The notes beneath the pieces were generated by a model, which did not search any database, was not told the DNA's origin, and was given only the letters and a program-made list of their open reading frames with translations. From Glycomyces terrestris (GTDB lineage Bacteria > Actinomycetota > Actinomycetes > Mycobacteriales > Micromonosporaceae): 64,000 nucleotides of DNA. The stretch covers positions 124,001-188,000 of the forward strand of contig NZ_RSEB01000005.1 in the NCBI RefSeq assembly GCF_003933745.1. Direction: 5' to 3'. Each line of letters opens with the position of its first letter. Positions within the stretch are counted from its first letter, which is position 1. Shown here piece after piece: positions 43,339 through 60,144 of the stretch. A program made the position numbers and the translations under genes.

Positions 43339-44181
43339 TTACTTACCCCGCTTCCGGTTGGCGTGGCGACGGCGCACGATGAGCCGGTCGGTCGGGTGGT
43401 TCTTCTTCCGGGTGCGACCCTCGGGCTTGCCCTGCGGGTTCACCGGGTGGCGACCACCGGACGTGCGGCCTTCACCACCACCGTGCGGGTGGTCGACCGG
43501 GTTCATGACGACACCGCGGACGGTCGGGCGCCAGCCCTTCCAGCGCATGCGGCCGGCCTTGCCCCAGTTGATGTTGCCCTGCTCGGCGTTGCCGACCTCG
43601 CCGATGGAGGCGCGGCAGGTCACCTGGACCAGGCGGATCTCGCCGGAGGGCATGCGCAGGTGCGCGTACTTGCCTTCGCGGGCGAGCAGCTGGATCGAGG
43701 CGCCGGCCGAGCGGCCCAGGGCGGCGCCGCCGCCGGGCTTGAGCTCCACCGCGTGGACCGTGGTACCGACCGGGATGTGGCGCAGCTCCAGCGAGTTGCC
43801 CGGCTTGATGTCGGCCGCCGGGCCGTTCTCGATGGTGTCACCCTGCTTGATGCCCTTGGGGGCCAGGATGTAGCGCTTCTCGCCGTCCGCGTAGTGCAGC
43901 AGCGCGATGTTCGCGGTCCGGTTCGGGTCGTACTCGATGTGCGCGACCTTCGCGGGGATGCCGTCCTTGTCGTGGCGACGGAAGTCGATCACGCGGTAGC
44001 GGCGCTTGTGCCCGCCGCCGCGGTGACGCGTCGAGATCTTGCCCGAGTTGTTGCGGCCGCCGGTCTTGGAGATCGGGCGCAGCAGCGACTTCTCGGGGGT
44101 CGAACGGGTGATCTCGGCGAAGTCGGAGACGCTGGAGCCACGACGCCCGGGCGTCGTCGGCTTGTACTTGCGAATAGCCAT
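43339..44181 (-). CDS. rplB: 50S ribosomal protein L2
   Basis: A 280-residue protein needed for subunit association and peptidyl transfer. [15 protein letters not shown], and [19 protein letters not shown] with the conserved His, are present. ATG at 44181; upstream residues in the frame are not conserved. Confidence 0.98.
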   Translation of the reverse strand: MAIRKYKPTTPGRRGSSVSDFAEITRSTPEKSLLRPISKTGGRNNSGKISTRHRGGGHKRRYRVIDFRRHDKDGIPAKVAHIEYDPNRTANIALLHYADGEKRYILAPKGIKQGDTIENGPAADIKPGNSLELRHIPVGTTVHAVELKPGGGAALGRSAGASIQLLAREGKYAHLRMPSGEIRLVQVTCRASIGEVGNAEQGNINWGKAGRMRWKGWRPTVRGVVMNPVDHPHGGGEGRTSGGRHPVNPQGKPEGRTRKKNHPTDRLIVRRRHANRKRGK

Positions 44182-44203
44182 ATCGGTTAACTCCCTGCGT
44201 CTC

Positions 44204-44518
44204 TTAGGCGATCTGTCCGCCGAAGATCTCACCCAGGCGACCGGGGTCGCCCTCGACGGTGACGATCGCGTGCTTGACGCTCTTGCGCTGGCCCCAACCG
44301 GTCCGGGTGCGCTTGCGCTTGCCCGAGCGGTTCAGGGTGTTGACGCTCTTGACGTCCACGTCGAAGATCTGCTTGATCGCGATCTTGATGTGGCTCTTGT
44401 TGGCGCGCGGGTCGACCTCGAAGGTGTACTTGCCCTCGCCGAGGAGGGTGTAGGTCTTCTCCGAGATGACCGGCTTGATGATGATGTCGCGCGGGTCGGC
44501 GACGGTCACTTCGCTCAC
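44204..44518 (-). CDS. rplW: 50S ribosomal protein L23
   Basis: A 104-residue tunnel-exit protein that docks SRP and trigger factor ([22 protein letters not shown]). GTG start overlapping the rplD stop (GTGA). Confidence 0.97.
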   Translation of the reverse strand: MSEVTVADPRDIIIKPVISEKTYTLLGEGKYTFEVDPRANKSHIKIAIKQIFDVDVKSVNTLNRSGKRKRTRTGWGQRKSVKHAIVTVEGDPGRLGEIFGGQIA

Positions 44519-45165
44519 GCCGCGACCTCCTGATCGGTCCGGTCAGCGATGAACGCCTCGATGGCGGCCTCGCTGAACACGATGTCCTCGTTGTTGAGCA
44601 CGTCGTAGGTGTTGACCTGGCCCCAGTCGAGGAGGTGCACCTCGGGGAGGTTGCGCAGGCTGCGGGCCGCGGTCTCCTCCTCGCGGGAGAGGACCACGAG
44701 GACCTTCTTCGCCGAGGTGATCGCCTCGAGGGCGGCCTTGGCGGTCTTGGTCTTCGGGGTCTCGTCCGCGATGAACGAGTCGATGACGTGCACGTTGTCG
44801 CCGCGCACCCGGTCGGTGAGGGCGCCCGCGAGAGCGGCGGCCTTCATCTTCTTCGGGGTGCGCTCGGCGAACGACCGCGGCTTGGGGCCGTGGACGACGC
44901 CGCCGCCGGCGAACTGCGGGGCGCGGGTCGAGCCCTGGCGGGCGCGGCCGGTGCCCTTCTGCCGGTACGGCTTCTTGCCACCGCCGCGGACCTCGCCGCG
45001 GGTCTTGGTGTTGGCCGAGCCCGAGCGGGCGGCCGCAAGCTGCGCCGTCACGACCTGGTGCATGAGCGGGATGTTCGGCTCGACGTCGAAGATCGACGCC
45101 GGGAGCTCGATGGTCTTCCCGGTCTCCTCGCCAGAGGCGTTCTTGACGTTGATTTCAAGGCTCAT
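44515..45165 (-). CDS. rplD: 50S ribosomal protein L4
   Basis: A 216-residue protein; L4 is the classic autoregulator of S10 operons. The extended loop [20 protein letters not shown] and [19 protein letters not shown] are conserved. It lies 2 bp after rplC. Confidence 0.97.
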   Translation of the reverse strand: MSLEINVKNASGEETGKTIELPASIFDVEPNIPLMHQVVTAQLAAARSGSANTKTRGEVRGGGKKPYRQKGTGRARQGSTRAPQFAGGGVVHGPKPRSFAERTPKKMKAAALAGALTDRVRGDNVHVIDSFIADETPKTKTAKAALEAITSAKKVLVVLSREEETAARSLRNLPEVHLLDWGQVNTYDVLNNEDIVFSEAAIEAFIADRTDQEVAA

Positions 45166-45167
45166 GG

Positions 45168-45815
45168 TTATGCCACCTGCTTCACTGCGGAGCGGACGAG
45201 CACCAGGCCGTTCTTCGGTCCGGGCACGGCGCCGACGATGAGCAGGAGCCCGCGCTCGGCGTCGACCGCCTGGACGCGCAGGTTCTGCGTGGTGTGGCGC
45301 GAGCCGCCGTGGCGGCCGGCCATGCGCATGCCCTTGAAGACGCGACCGGGGGTCGCGCAGCCGCCGATGGAGCCGGGGGCGCGGTGCACCTTGTGCGCAC
45401 CGTGGCTGGCGGGGAGACCGCCGAAGCCGTGGCGCTTCATGACGCCCGCGAAGCCCTTGCCCTTGGTGGTGCCGGTGACGTCGACGATCTGGCCGGCCTC
45501 GAAGGTCGTGGCCTCGATCGTCTGGCCGAGCTCGTAGTCGGCGGCGTCCGAGGTGCGCAGCTCGACGAGGTGGCGACGCGGAGCGACGCCGGCCTTCTCG
45601 AAGTGACCCTGGAGCGGCTTGGTGACGTTCTTGAGTTTGATGTCGCCGAAGCCCAGCTGGACGGCGGCGTAGCCGTCGACGTCGGGCTTGCGGACCTGGG
45701 TGACCACGTTCGGGCCGGCCTGCACCACAGTGACGGGAACGGCGCGGCCGTTCTCGTCCCAAACCTGGGTCATGCCGAGCTTGGTGCCCAGGATTCCCTT
45801 GATCTGCCTGTCCAT
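45168..45815 (-). CDS. rplC: 50S ribosomal protein L3
   Basis: A 215-residue protein reaching the peptidyl transferase centre. [17 protein letters not shown] and [21 protein letters not shown] (shortened here to its key part) with the W-finger loop are typical. Seven bp after rpsJ. Confidence 0.98.
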   Translation of the reverse strand: MDRQIKGILGTKLGMTQVWDENGRAVPVTVVQAGPNVVTQVRKPDVDGYAAVQLGFGDIKLKNVTKPLQGHFEKAGVAPRRHLVELRTSDAADYELGQTIEATTFEAGQIVDVTGTTKGKGFAGVMKRHGFGGLPASHGAHKVHRAPGSIGGCATPGRVFKGMRMAGRHGGSRHTTQNLRVQAVDAERGLLLIVGAVPGPKNGLVLVRSAVKQVA

Positions 45816-45822
45816 TGGTCCC

Positions 45823-46131
45823 CTACAGCTTGATCTCGATGTCGACGCCGGCCGGGAGGTCAAGGCGCATCAACGAGTCGACCGTCTTCGGGGTCGGGTC
45901 GAGGATGTCGATGAGGCGCTTGTGCGTGCGCATCTCGAAGTGCTCGCGCGAGTCCTTGTACTTGTGCGGCGACCGGATGACGCAGAAACGGTTGATCTCG
46001 GTCGGCAGCGGCACCGGCCCGGAGATGGCAGCACCGGTACGGGTGACCGTCTCCACGATCTTGCGGGCCGAGGAGTCCACGACCTCGTGGTCGTAGGCCT
46101 TCAGCCTGATGCGGATCTTCTGTCCCGCCAT
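45823..46131 (-). CDS. rpsJ: 30S ribosomal protein S10
   Basis: A 102-residue protein of the 30S head and NusE partner in antitermination. [19 protein letters not shown] and [20 protein letters not shown] are diagnostic. First gene of the S10 operon, after a long leader. Confidence 0.98.
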   Translation of the reverse strand: MAGQKIRIRLKAYDHEVVDSSARKIVETVTRTGAAISGPVPLPTEINRFCVIRSPHKYKDSREHFEMRTHKRLIDILDPTPKTVDSLMRLDLPAGVDIEIKL

Positions 46132-46356
46132 GTGTCCTAACCTAACGTAAATTGGCTGTTCAGACCGCTCCACGCGGTCGGGCGTGTCGCGAGTTTGAGA
46201 CTGGCCCGGGCACGCGAATGCCCGCTGCTGGTCTTTCTGGCTCGCCCGCCTGCCCGTCGTGAACGGTCCCTCTCAGCACAGCAACAGCGCCTACTAGGGC
46301 CCGCGGGCCGGGCGTGAGCACCGCGCACGTCGAAAGCGCGCAGGTGCGAACGCAAC
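46132..46356 (-). promoter_or_regulatory. Leader of the S10 operon
   Basis: About 225 nt between the predicted start site and rpsJ. It contains a GACCGC-TCCAC-GCGGTC hairpin (46163-46179) close to rpsJ and further GC-rich pairing. A role in L4-type or other feedback control is plausible but not shown. Confidence 0.45.
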
Positions 46357-46380
46357 CTGAATATTATGCCCGGTCCCCCG
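46357..46380 (-). promoter_or_regulatory. S10 operon promoter box
   Basis: CATAAT (46363-46368 on the complement) within GACCGGGCATAAT, followed by AGGTTGCG; the same box precedes rpsE. No good -35 is present, so an activator or alternative recognition is possible. Confidence 0.6.
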
Positions 46381-46483
46381 AATGCCCAGCAAGCTGGGGT
46401 CGGGGAACAGTGGGGCAGGTTACGCGTATGCAGCTCTCACGGCCTCCGGAACGCCCGTCGCGGGCGTCCCCGGAAGCGAATGA

Positions 46484-46514
46484 ACCGGGGTGGCCCCAGC
46501 GGGACCACCCCGGT
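46484..46514 (-). terminator. Terminator after tuf
   Basis: ACCGGGGTGG and CCACCCCGGT form a 10-bp stem just downstream of the tuf stop. Confidence 0.75.
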
Positions 46515-46522
46515 GTCCGGTC

Positions 46523-47716
46523 TTACTTGATGACCTTGGTGACGCGGCCGGAGCCGACGGTGCGGCCACCCTCGCGGATCGCGAAGAGCAGGCCCTCGTC
46601 CATGGCGATGGGCTGGATGAGCTCCACCTTCATGTCGGTGTTGTCACCCGGCATGACCATCTCGGTGCCCTCGGGGAGGGTCACGACGCCGGTCACGTCG
46701 GTGGTCCGGAAGTAGAACTGCGGACGGTAGTTGTTGAAGAACGGCGTGTGGCGGCCGCCCTCGTCCTTGGACAGGATGTAGACCGCGGCCTCGAAGTCGG
46801 TGTGCGGGGTGGTCGTGCCCGGCTTGACGACGACCATGCCGCGCTCGACCTCTTCGCGCTTGGTGCCGCGGAGCAGGAGGCCCACGTTCTCACCGGCGCG
46901 CGCGTCGTCGAGGGTCTTGCGGAACATCTCGATGGCGGTCACCTTGGTGGTGATGGCGCCCTCGCGGATGCCGACGATCTCGACGTCCTCGTTCGGGAGG
47001 AGCACACCGCGCTCCACACGACCGGTGACGACGGTGCCGCGGCCCGTGATGGTGAAGACGTCCTCGATCGGCATGAGGAACGGCAGGTCGGTGGCGCGCT
47101 CCGGCTCCGGGACCGAGTCGTCGACGGCCTGCATGAGCTCGGCGACGGCGTCGACCCACTTCTGCTCGCCCTCGAGGGCGCCCAGCGCGGAGACCTGGAC
47201 CACCGGAGCGTCGTCGCCGGGGAAGCCCTGGTCGGACAGCAGCTCGCGGACCTCCATCTCGACGAGCTCGAGGATCTCCTCGTCGTCGACCATGTCGGAC
47301 TTGTTGAGGGCCACGACGACGTACGGGACGCCGACCTGGCGGGCGAGCAGGACGTGCTCGCGGGTCTGCGGCATGGGGCCGTCGGCGGCGGACACGACCA
47401 GGATCGCGCCGTCCATCTGGGCGGCACCGGTGATCATGTTCTTGATGTAGTCGGCGTGCCCGGGGCAGTCGACGTGCGCGTAGTGACGGGCCTCGGTCTG
47501 GTACTCGACGTGCGAGATCGAGATGGTGATACCGCGCTGGCGCTCCTCGGGAGCGTTGTCGATCTCGTCGAACGGCGTGTACGGGTTGAGGTCCGGGAAC
47601 TTGTCGTGCAGAACCTTGGTGATCGCCGCGGTGAGCGTGGTCTTGCCGTGGTCGACGTGACCGAGCGTACCGATGTTGACGTGCGGCTTGTTCCGCTCGA
47701 ACTTGGCCTTTGCCAC
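46523..47716 (-). CDS. tuf: Elongation factor Tu
   Basis: A 397-residue GTPase that brings aminoacyl-tRNA to the ribosome. G1 [10 protein letters not shown]3 [12 protein letters not shown] and G4 NKSDMVD are intact, as are domains 2 and 3 to the [15 protein letters not shown] end. GTG start with AGGAGG. Fourth gene of the str region, 126 bp after fusA. Confidence 0.99.
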   Translation of the reverse strand: MAKAKFERNKPHVNIGTLGHVDHGKTTLTAAITKVLHDKFPDLNPYTPFDEIDNAPEERQRGITISISHVEYQTEARHYAHVDCPGHADYIKNMITGAAQMDGAILVVSAADGPMPQTREHVLLARQVGVPYVVVALNKSDMVDDEEILELVEMEVRELLSDQGFPGDDAPVVQVSALGALEGEQKWVDAVAELMQAVDDSVPEPERATDLPFLMPIEDVFTITGRGTVVTGRVERGVLLPNEDVEIVGIREGAITTKVTAIEMFRKTLDDARAGENVGLLLRGTKREEVERGMVVVKPGTTTPHTDFEAAVYILSKDEGGRHTPFFNNYRPQFYFRTTDVTGVVTLPEGTEMVMPGDNTDMKVELIQPIAMDEGLLFAIREGGRTVGSGRVTKVIK

Positions 47717-47842
47717 TTCGTCCTCCTGTGGACTGGGTAAATCTGGTTTGACTTATCTGACCTATTGCGTCGCTTCGGATATCAGCGCCTCTGCTGGCAA
47801 CAGGTGGTCAGCGGTCCCGCCCAGGCTCGGGCGGGGAGCCGC

Positions 47843-49948
47843 TTACTCGCCTGTCGCCTTGGCGATGATCTCCTTGGCGACGTTCGTCGGGACTTCGGCG
47901 TAGGTGTCGAACTGCATCGAGTAGTTCGCCCGCCCGGCCGTCTTCGACCGCAGGTCGCCGACGTAACCGAACATCTCCGACAGCGGCACGACGGCCTTGA
48001 CCGTGCGGTCGTTGCCCCGCTCGCCCATCTCCTGGACCATGCCGCGACGGGAGTTGATGTCGCCGATGACATCGCCCATGTTCTCTTCAGGGCAGATGAC
48101 CTCGACGGCCATCATCGGCTCGAGCAGCACCGGACGCGCCTTCTTGGCCGCCTCCTTCAGTGCCATCCGACCCGCGATCTTGAAGGCCATCTCCGAGGAG
48201 TCGACCTCGTGGTACTGACCGTCGATCAGTTCCATCTTCACGCCCACCAGCGGGTAGCCCGCCAGGACGCCGTCTTCGAGCGCGGACTCCGCGCCGGCCT
48301 TGACCGACGGGATGTACTCGCGCGGGATGCGGCCACCGGTGATCTTGTCGTCGAAGGCGAAGACCTCGTCCTCGTTCGACTTCATCTCGAGCGGCTCGAG
48401 GTTGACGAGCACGCGCGCGAACTGGCCGGAACCACCGGTCTGCTTCTTGTGCAGGTACTCGACCTTCTCGACGCGCTGCGTGATGGTCTCGCGGTAGGCC
48501 ACCTGCGGCTTGCCGATGTTGGCCTCGACGTTGAACTCCCGCTTCATGCGGTCGACCAGGATGTCGAGGTGCAGCTCGCCCATGCCGGAGATGACCGTCT
48601 GGCCGGTCTCCTCGTCGGTGCGGACCCGGAAGGTCGGGTCCTCCTCGGCGAGGCGCTGGATGGCGGTGGCCAGCTTGTCCTGGTCGGCCTTCGACTTGGG
48701 CTCGATGGCCACGTCGATGACCGGCTCGGGGAAGACCATCGACTCCAGGATGACCTGGTCGTTCGAGTCGCACAGCGTGTCGCCGGTGGTGGTGGCCTTG
48801 AGGCCCTGCACCGCGATGATGTCGCCGGCCTGCGCGTCCGAGCGCTCCTCGCGCTTGTTCGCGTGCATCTGGTAGATCTTGCCGACGCGCTCCTTGCGGC
48901 CCTTGGTCGAGTTGATGACCTGGGTGCCGGACTCGACGCGGCCGGAGTAGATCCGGACGTAGGTGAGGCGGCCGAGGTGCTTGTCGGTCTGGATCTTGAA
49001 GGCCAGGCCGGCGAAGGGCTCCTCGACGTCCGCGTGACGCTCGGCGGGGGTCTCGTTGTCGGTGAGGGTCCCCTGGATCGCCGGGATGTCGAGCGGGCTC
49101 GGCAGGTAGTCCACGACCGCGTCGAGCAGGGGCTGGACGCCCTTGTTCTTGAACGCGGTGCCGCAGAGCACCGGGTTGATCAGGTTGGCGATGGTGGCCT
49201 TGCGGATCGCGGCCTTGACGTCGGCGACCGAGATCTCCTCGCCCTCGAGGAAGCGCTCGGCGAACTCGTCGTCGGCGTCCGAGAGGGTCTCCAGGAGCTT
49301 CTCGCGGTACTCCTCGGCCTGGTCGGCCAGGTCCGCGGGGATCTCCTCGATCTCGTAGTTCTCGCCGAGGCCGGTCTCGCCGCGCCACACCTTGGCGTGC
49401 ATCTCGACCAGGTCGACGACGCCGATGAAGTCGGCCTCGTTCCCGATCGGGAGCTGGATCACCGCGGTGTTCGAGTTGAGGCGGTCCTGCATCATCTCGA
49501 CGCAGCGGAAGAAGTTCGCACCGGTGCGGTCGAGCTTGTTGACGAAGCACATGCGCGGGACGCTGTACTTGTTCGCCTGGCGCCAGACGTTCTCGGTCTG
49601 CGGCTCCACGCCGGCCACGCCGTCGTAGACGGCGATCGCGGAGTCGAGCACGCGCAGCGAGCGCTCCACCTCGACGGTGAAGTCGACGTGGCCGGGCGTG
49701 TCGATGATCTGAATGGTGTGGTTGTCCCACTCGCACTTGGTAGCGGCGGAGGTGATGGTGATACCACGCTCCTGCTCCTGCTCCATCCAGTCCATCGTGG
49801 CGGCGCCGTCGTGGACCTCACCGATCTTGTGCGAGACGCCCGTGTAGTAGAGGATGCGCTCGGTGGTGGTGGTCTTACCGGCATCGATGTGGGCCATGAT
49901 GCCGATGTTGCGGAGCTTGGCGAGCTCGGCGTTGGCCTTGTTAGCCAC
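47843..49948 (-). CDS. fusA: Elongation factor G
   Basis: A 701-residue translocation GTPase. G1 [20 protein letters not shown]3 DTPGHVDFT and G4 [10 protein letters not shown] are intact, and the domain IV tip [18 protein letters not shown] is present. It lies 15 bp after rpsG and starts at GTG. Confidence 0.99.
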   Translation of the reverse strand: MANKANAELAKLRNIGIMAHIDAGKTTTTERILYYTGVSHKIGEVHDGAATMDWMEQEQERGITITSAATKCEWDNHTIQIIDTPGHVDFTVEVERSLRVLDSAIAVYDGVAGVEPQTENVWRQANKYSVPRMCFVNKLDRTGANFFRCVEMMQDRLNSNTAVIQLPIGNEADFIGVVDLVEMHAKVWRGETGLGENYEIEEIPADLADQAEEYREKLLETLSDADDEFAERFLEGEEISVADVKAAIRKATIANLINPVLCGTAFKNKGVQPLLDAVVDYLPSPLDIPAIQGTLTDNETPAERHADVEEPFAGLAFKIQTDKHLGRLTYVRIYSGRVESGTQVINSTKGRKERVGKIYQMHANKREERSDAQAGDIIAVQGLKATTTGDTLCDSNDQVILESMVFPEPVIDVAIEPKSKADQDKLATAIQRLAEEDPTFRVRTDEETGQTVISGMGELHLDILVDRMKREFNVEANIGKPQVAYRETITQRVEKVEYLHKKQTGGSGQFARVLVNLEPLEMKSNEDEVFAFDDKITGGRIPREYIPSVKAGAESALEDGVLAGYPLVGVKMELIDGQYHEVDSSEMAFKIAGRMALKEAAKKARPVLLEPMMAVEVICPEENMGDVIGDINSRRGMVQEMGERGNDRTVKAVVPLSEMFGYVGDLRSKTAGRANYSMQFDTYAEVPTNVAKEIIAKATGE

Positions 49949-49963
49949 GATGTCTCCTTCTCA

Positions 49964-50434
49964 CTACCAGCGGTAGTGCGCGAACGCCTTGTTGGAATCG
50001 GCCATCTTGTGCGTGTCCTCGCGCTTCTTGACCGCGGCGCCGAGGCCGTTCGAAGCGTCGAGGATCTCGTTCGTCAGGCGCTCCACCATGCTCTTCTCGC
50101 GGCGGTCGCGGGCGTAGCCCACGAGCCAGCGGAGGCCGAGGGTGGTGGCGCGCTGCGGCCGGACGTCGACCGGGACCTGGTAGGTCGCGCCGCCGACGCG
50201 GCGGGAGCGGACCTCGAGGGTCGGCTTGACGTTGTCGAGGGCGCGCTTGAGGATGACCACGGGGTCCGAGTCGGCCTTCTGGCGGCAGTTCTCGAGGGCC
50301 TCGTAGACGATGCGCTCGGCGAGGCGGCGCTTGCCGTCCTTGAGGACCTTGTTGATCAGCTGGGTCACGAGGACCGAGTTGTAGACCGGGTCGGCGGTAA
50401 GCGGCCGGCGCGGCGCGGGACCTTTACGCGGCAT
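49964..50434 (-). CDS. rpsG: 30S ribosomal protein S7
   Basis: A 156-residue 16S-rRNA-binding protein and repressor of str operons. [20 protein letters not shown] and [20 protein letters not shown] are typical. It follows rpsL by 2 bp. Confidence 0.98.
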   Translation of the reverse strand: MPRKGPAPRRPLTADPVYNSVLVTQLINKVLKDGKRRLAERIVYEALENCRQKADSDPVVILKRALDNVKPTLEVRSRRVGGATYQVPVDVRPQRATTLGLRWLVGYARDRREKSMVERLTNEILDASNGLGAAVKKREDTHKMADSNKAFAHYRW

Positions 50435-50436
50435 GC

Positions 50437-50808
50437 CTACTTCTCCTTCTTCGCGCCGTAGCGGCTGCGGGCCTGCTTGCGGTCGCGGACGCCCTGGGTG
50501 TCGAGCGCGCCGCGGATGATCTTGTAGCGCACACCCGGGAGGTCGCGGACACGGCCGCCGCGGACCAGCACGATGGAGTGCTCCTGGAGGTTGTGGCCGA
50601 CGCCCGGGATGTAGGCGGTGACCTCGGTGCCGTTCATGAGGCGCACACGGGCGACCTTGCGCATGGCCGAGTTCGGCTTCTTGGGCGTGGTGGTGTACAC
50701 GCGCGTGCACACGCCGCGGGCCTGCGGCGAGCCCTTCAGCGCGGGCGTCTTGTTCTTGCTGGTCTTGGCCTGGCGGCCTTTGCGGACCAGCTGCTGGATA
50801 GTCGGCAC
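50437..50808 (-). CDS. rpsL: 30S ribosomal protein S12 with Arg at position 88
   Basis: A 123-residue decoding-centre protein. [23 protein letters not shown] (Lys43 and Lys44 present) and [12 protein letters not shown] are clear. In the last motif position 88 is Arg (codon CGC, complement of 50545-50547), where E. coli, mycobacteria and most others have Lys; a Lys88Arg change in M. tuberculosis gives streptomycin resistance. GTG start at 50808 gives exactly the standard length. Confidence 0.98.
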   Translation of the reverse strand: MPTIQQLVRKGRQAKTSKNKTPALKGSPQARGVCTRVYTTTPKKPNSAMRKVARVRLMNGTEVTAYIPGVGHNLQEHSIVLVRGGRVRDLPGVRYKIIRGALDTQGVRDRKQARSRYGAKKEK

Positions 50809-51207
50809 TAGGCGGACCCCTCTCAACAGTCGACGGTTGCGTATTCCTGTGTCGGCGCCATCTGTCCCCCACGTCCGGGCGGCGCCGAAGCGCAGCTCGG
50901 AGGGCGTGGGTTCCCGTCCCCCGCGTTCGGGCGTGTCGCGTCTCTCCGGACCCATACCCGCCGCGCGCGCAGACCAAGTCCGCCGCAAAGCGAGTTCAGA
51001 CGCGTTCGCGAAGCGATCTCCTCGGAGACCGGCTAGAGAGCCGTGTTCGCGAAGCCCCCAGTGCGAGGGATGCGTGCCGATGGCGCCGGCCTGCGGGACC
51101 GGGGTCCCGCCGCCTTGCAGGCACGCAACCTGGCCTGGCTCTCACGGGGACCGAGCTGCCGGAGTTGACAGGGCCACCATGCCGCTCAAAGCGGTGTCCA
51201 GGCGCAA
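50809..51207 (-). promoter_or_regulatory. Long leader of the str operon
   Basis: About 400 nt separate the predicted start site from rpsL. No gene is convincing in it. Its length suggests antitermination or ribosomal-protein control. Confidence 0.4.
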
Positions 51208-51213
51208 GGGAGA

Positions 51214-51242
51214 AGCCTACCTAGCCTAACGAACAAGGTCAA
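51214..51242 (-). promoter_or_regulatory. Promoter of rpsL-rpsG-fusA(-tuf)
   Basis: TTGACC (complement of 51237-51242), a 17-nt spacer and TAGGCT (complement of 51214-51219) give a strong vegetative promoter. Confidence 0.75.
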
Positions 51243-51418
51243 AGCCGATTTCGCCCTGAGCGGCATCCGTGTCCAGTGTCACGGAGCCGGGACGAGGGGC
51301 CGTGTCCCGTTCGGTCGGGTGCGGTAAGCACACCGCGGCCATCTTATCTCGCGGGACGCGCACGCCCCGCGCGGGGAGGCCCGATGGAGTGCTTGTTCAC
51401 CAGCGCTTCCCCCGGATG

Positions 51419-51766
51419 TCAGGCGACGTCCCCGCCGTAGGACCCCTGCCCCGCGGAGCGGGCCAGCGCGAGGACCCAGACGAGGAGGGCCGCCGTGATC
51501 ACGGCCCCGGCGATCCCGATCGCGGTCCACGCCGTCCGCCGGATGCCGGGTAGCCGCGAAGCCCCCAGGAGAAACCCCTCCGAGGCCCGGATGTCGGCCT
51601 CGGCCTGCCGGGCCAGCATGAGCGCGATCACCGCCGGGACCGCCCCGCCGACGAACGGCGACAGCGCCGCCCCGACCCCGGCGAGCATCCTCGCCGCCAC
51701 GATCTTCGTCGACTCCACCGGCTCCGGGTCGTCGGGATGTCTGACCCCCTGCTGCACCTGCGCCAC
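51419..51766 (-). CDS. Small membrane protein, unknown function
   Basis: A 115-residue protein with two hydrophobic segments: an Ala/Gly-rich one (residues ~25-50) and a clear helix near the C-terminus (WTAIGIAGAVITAALLVWVL). It starts with GTG, with TAGGAT six nt upstream and no Shine-Dalgarno (leaderless). It lies between the rpsL promoter and rpoC, after the rpoC terminator. I do not recognise the family. Confidence 0.65.
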   Translation of the reverse strand: MAQVQQGVRHPDDPEPVESTKIVAARMLAGVGAALSPFVGGAVPAVIALMLARQAEADIRASEGFLLGASRLPGIRRTAWTAIGIAGAVITAALLVWVLALARSAGQGSYGGDVA

Positions 51767-51772
51767 CCGCCC

Positions 51773-51778
51773 ATCCTA
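51773..51778 (-). promoter_or_regulatory. -10 element TAGGAT, predicted leaderless
   Basis: TAGGAT is six nt upstream of the GTG at 51766. Confidence 0.5.
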
Positions 51779-51823
51779 TGGCGGCGGCGCCGCCCCGCCG
51801 CGGCCGCTCCGGCCCCGGAGACG

Positions 51824-51863
51824 CCGGTGGGCCGGCGGCGCTTGCGCGCCGCCGGCCCACCGG
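51824..51863 (-). terminator. Terminator of the rpoBC operon
   Basis: A perfect 18-bp stem (CCGGTGGGCCGGCGGCGC) with a 4-nt loop, 37 nt after the rpoC stop. Confidence 0.8.
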
Positions 51864-51900
51864 TTCTCACTGGCCGTCGGGAATCGGCTGTCCAGTGGCT

Positions 51901-55785
<3,885 letters not shown>

Positions 55786-55839
55786 TGAACTCTTCTTCCC
55801 CTTGTGCTGCTTCTGTAAGGATGGGATGAGACGTAAGGC

Positions 55840-55861
55840 GGGGGCGGCGGCTGCCGCCCCC
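55840..55861 (-). other. Hairpin between rpoB and rpoC
   Basis: GGGGGCGGC and GCCGCCCCC can pair around a 4-nt loop. Without a T-run it could be a partial attenuator or processing site between the two subunit genes. Confidence 0.4.
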
Positions 55862-55869
55862 ACTCGACG

Positions 55870-59304
<3,435 letters not shown>

Positions 59305-59516
59305 GATTCGTCCTTCCGAGGACCTGAGTGTTACGACGGCCGGCGCATGCCACAGTCACCGCATCGATGCGGGATCGACGAGGACAGCCGGAAACGGGCA
59401 CCGAATCGAACGCCCATGCCGAGCATGGCGTTGAACGTCGGTCGATAGCCTGGAATCCCCACCGTCCGCGACCCTCACCGCGTCAAGAAGGCGTGAAGGA
59501 GGCAGCGCAAATTATT
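59305..59516 (-). other. Leader of rpoB
   Basis: About 200 nt from the predicted start site to the TTG. No gene is evident. Confidence 0.4.
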
Positions 59517-59546
59517 ACCCTAGCGTACACTCCGGCAGACTGTCAA
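59517..59546 (-). promoter_or_regulatory. Promoter of rpoBC
   Basis: A perfect TTGACA (complement of 59541-59546), an 18-nt spacer and TAGGGT (complement of 59517-59522). Confidence 0.75.
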
Positions 59547-60144
59547 CTGCCCCACCGTGCGGCGAGGTCTGTCGTGACGACCGTCTCTCCTGCTGCCGAA
59601 GTTCCTCCCGGTCCCGGGCCGGCCCCCCGCGGGGCCGTCAGTGCGTCGTGCCTCCGGGCCGCCGCCGGCGGCCCGTGTTCGCCCGCTCCCGCAGCGCCCG
59701 GACGGCGTCCGGGACACGGGGGCGTTGCGCGCGCCACGCAGTGGCGCTTGAGGAACTAGTTTGCAGGATCAAGTCACAGTTCGTCAAGTCAGGCGTCTCA
59801 TTCGCCCGGATGCGCCCCTTCGGCCCGGGCGCGCCGTGCGTGCCCCGCGGGGGCGGCCGGGGACGGGCGAGGCCCAGCGCAGCGGGGCCGGAGGGCGGCG
59901 GAGGCACCGGCGCGGCGCCCGCCGCCGGGCAAGGGCGGCGGGCCGCGCATTCGGCCGGCGCCCGGGCGTGTCGCGGCCGGGCGGGGCTTCGGTGCGGGGG
60001 CGGGGCGCCTTGCGTCGCCCGCGGCCGGGGACCGGCCGTGATGCGGCGCCTCGCACCCGGGCACCTTCGGCGGCGAGCCGCCTCGCCTTGTACAACGAGC
60101 CCGCGCCGGGAAGGTGACGCGGGCTCAGCCGGGGTTCTCGCGGG
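59547..60144. other. Intergenic region between lipoprotein gene and rpoB promoter
   Basis: About 600 bp, very GC-rich and full of short inverted repeats. Open frames are Arg/Pro/Gly-rich and look non-coding. A TTGACG with CAAACT 18 nt on (minus strand, ~59755-59795) could be a second, upstream rpoB promoter. Nothing else recognised. Confidence 0.35.

Noticed and set aside
59560-60120. Several open frames on both strands between the lipoprotein gene and rpoB
   Set aside because: All are Arg/Pro/Gly/Ala-rich translations of GC-rich DNA without start signals or family features.
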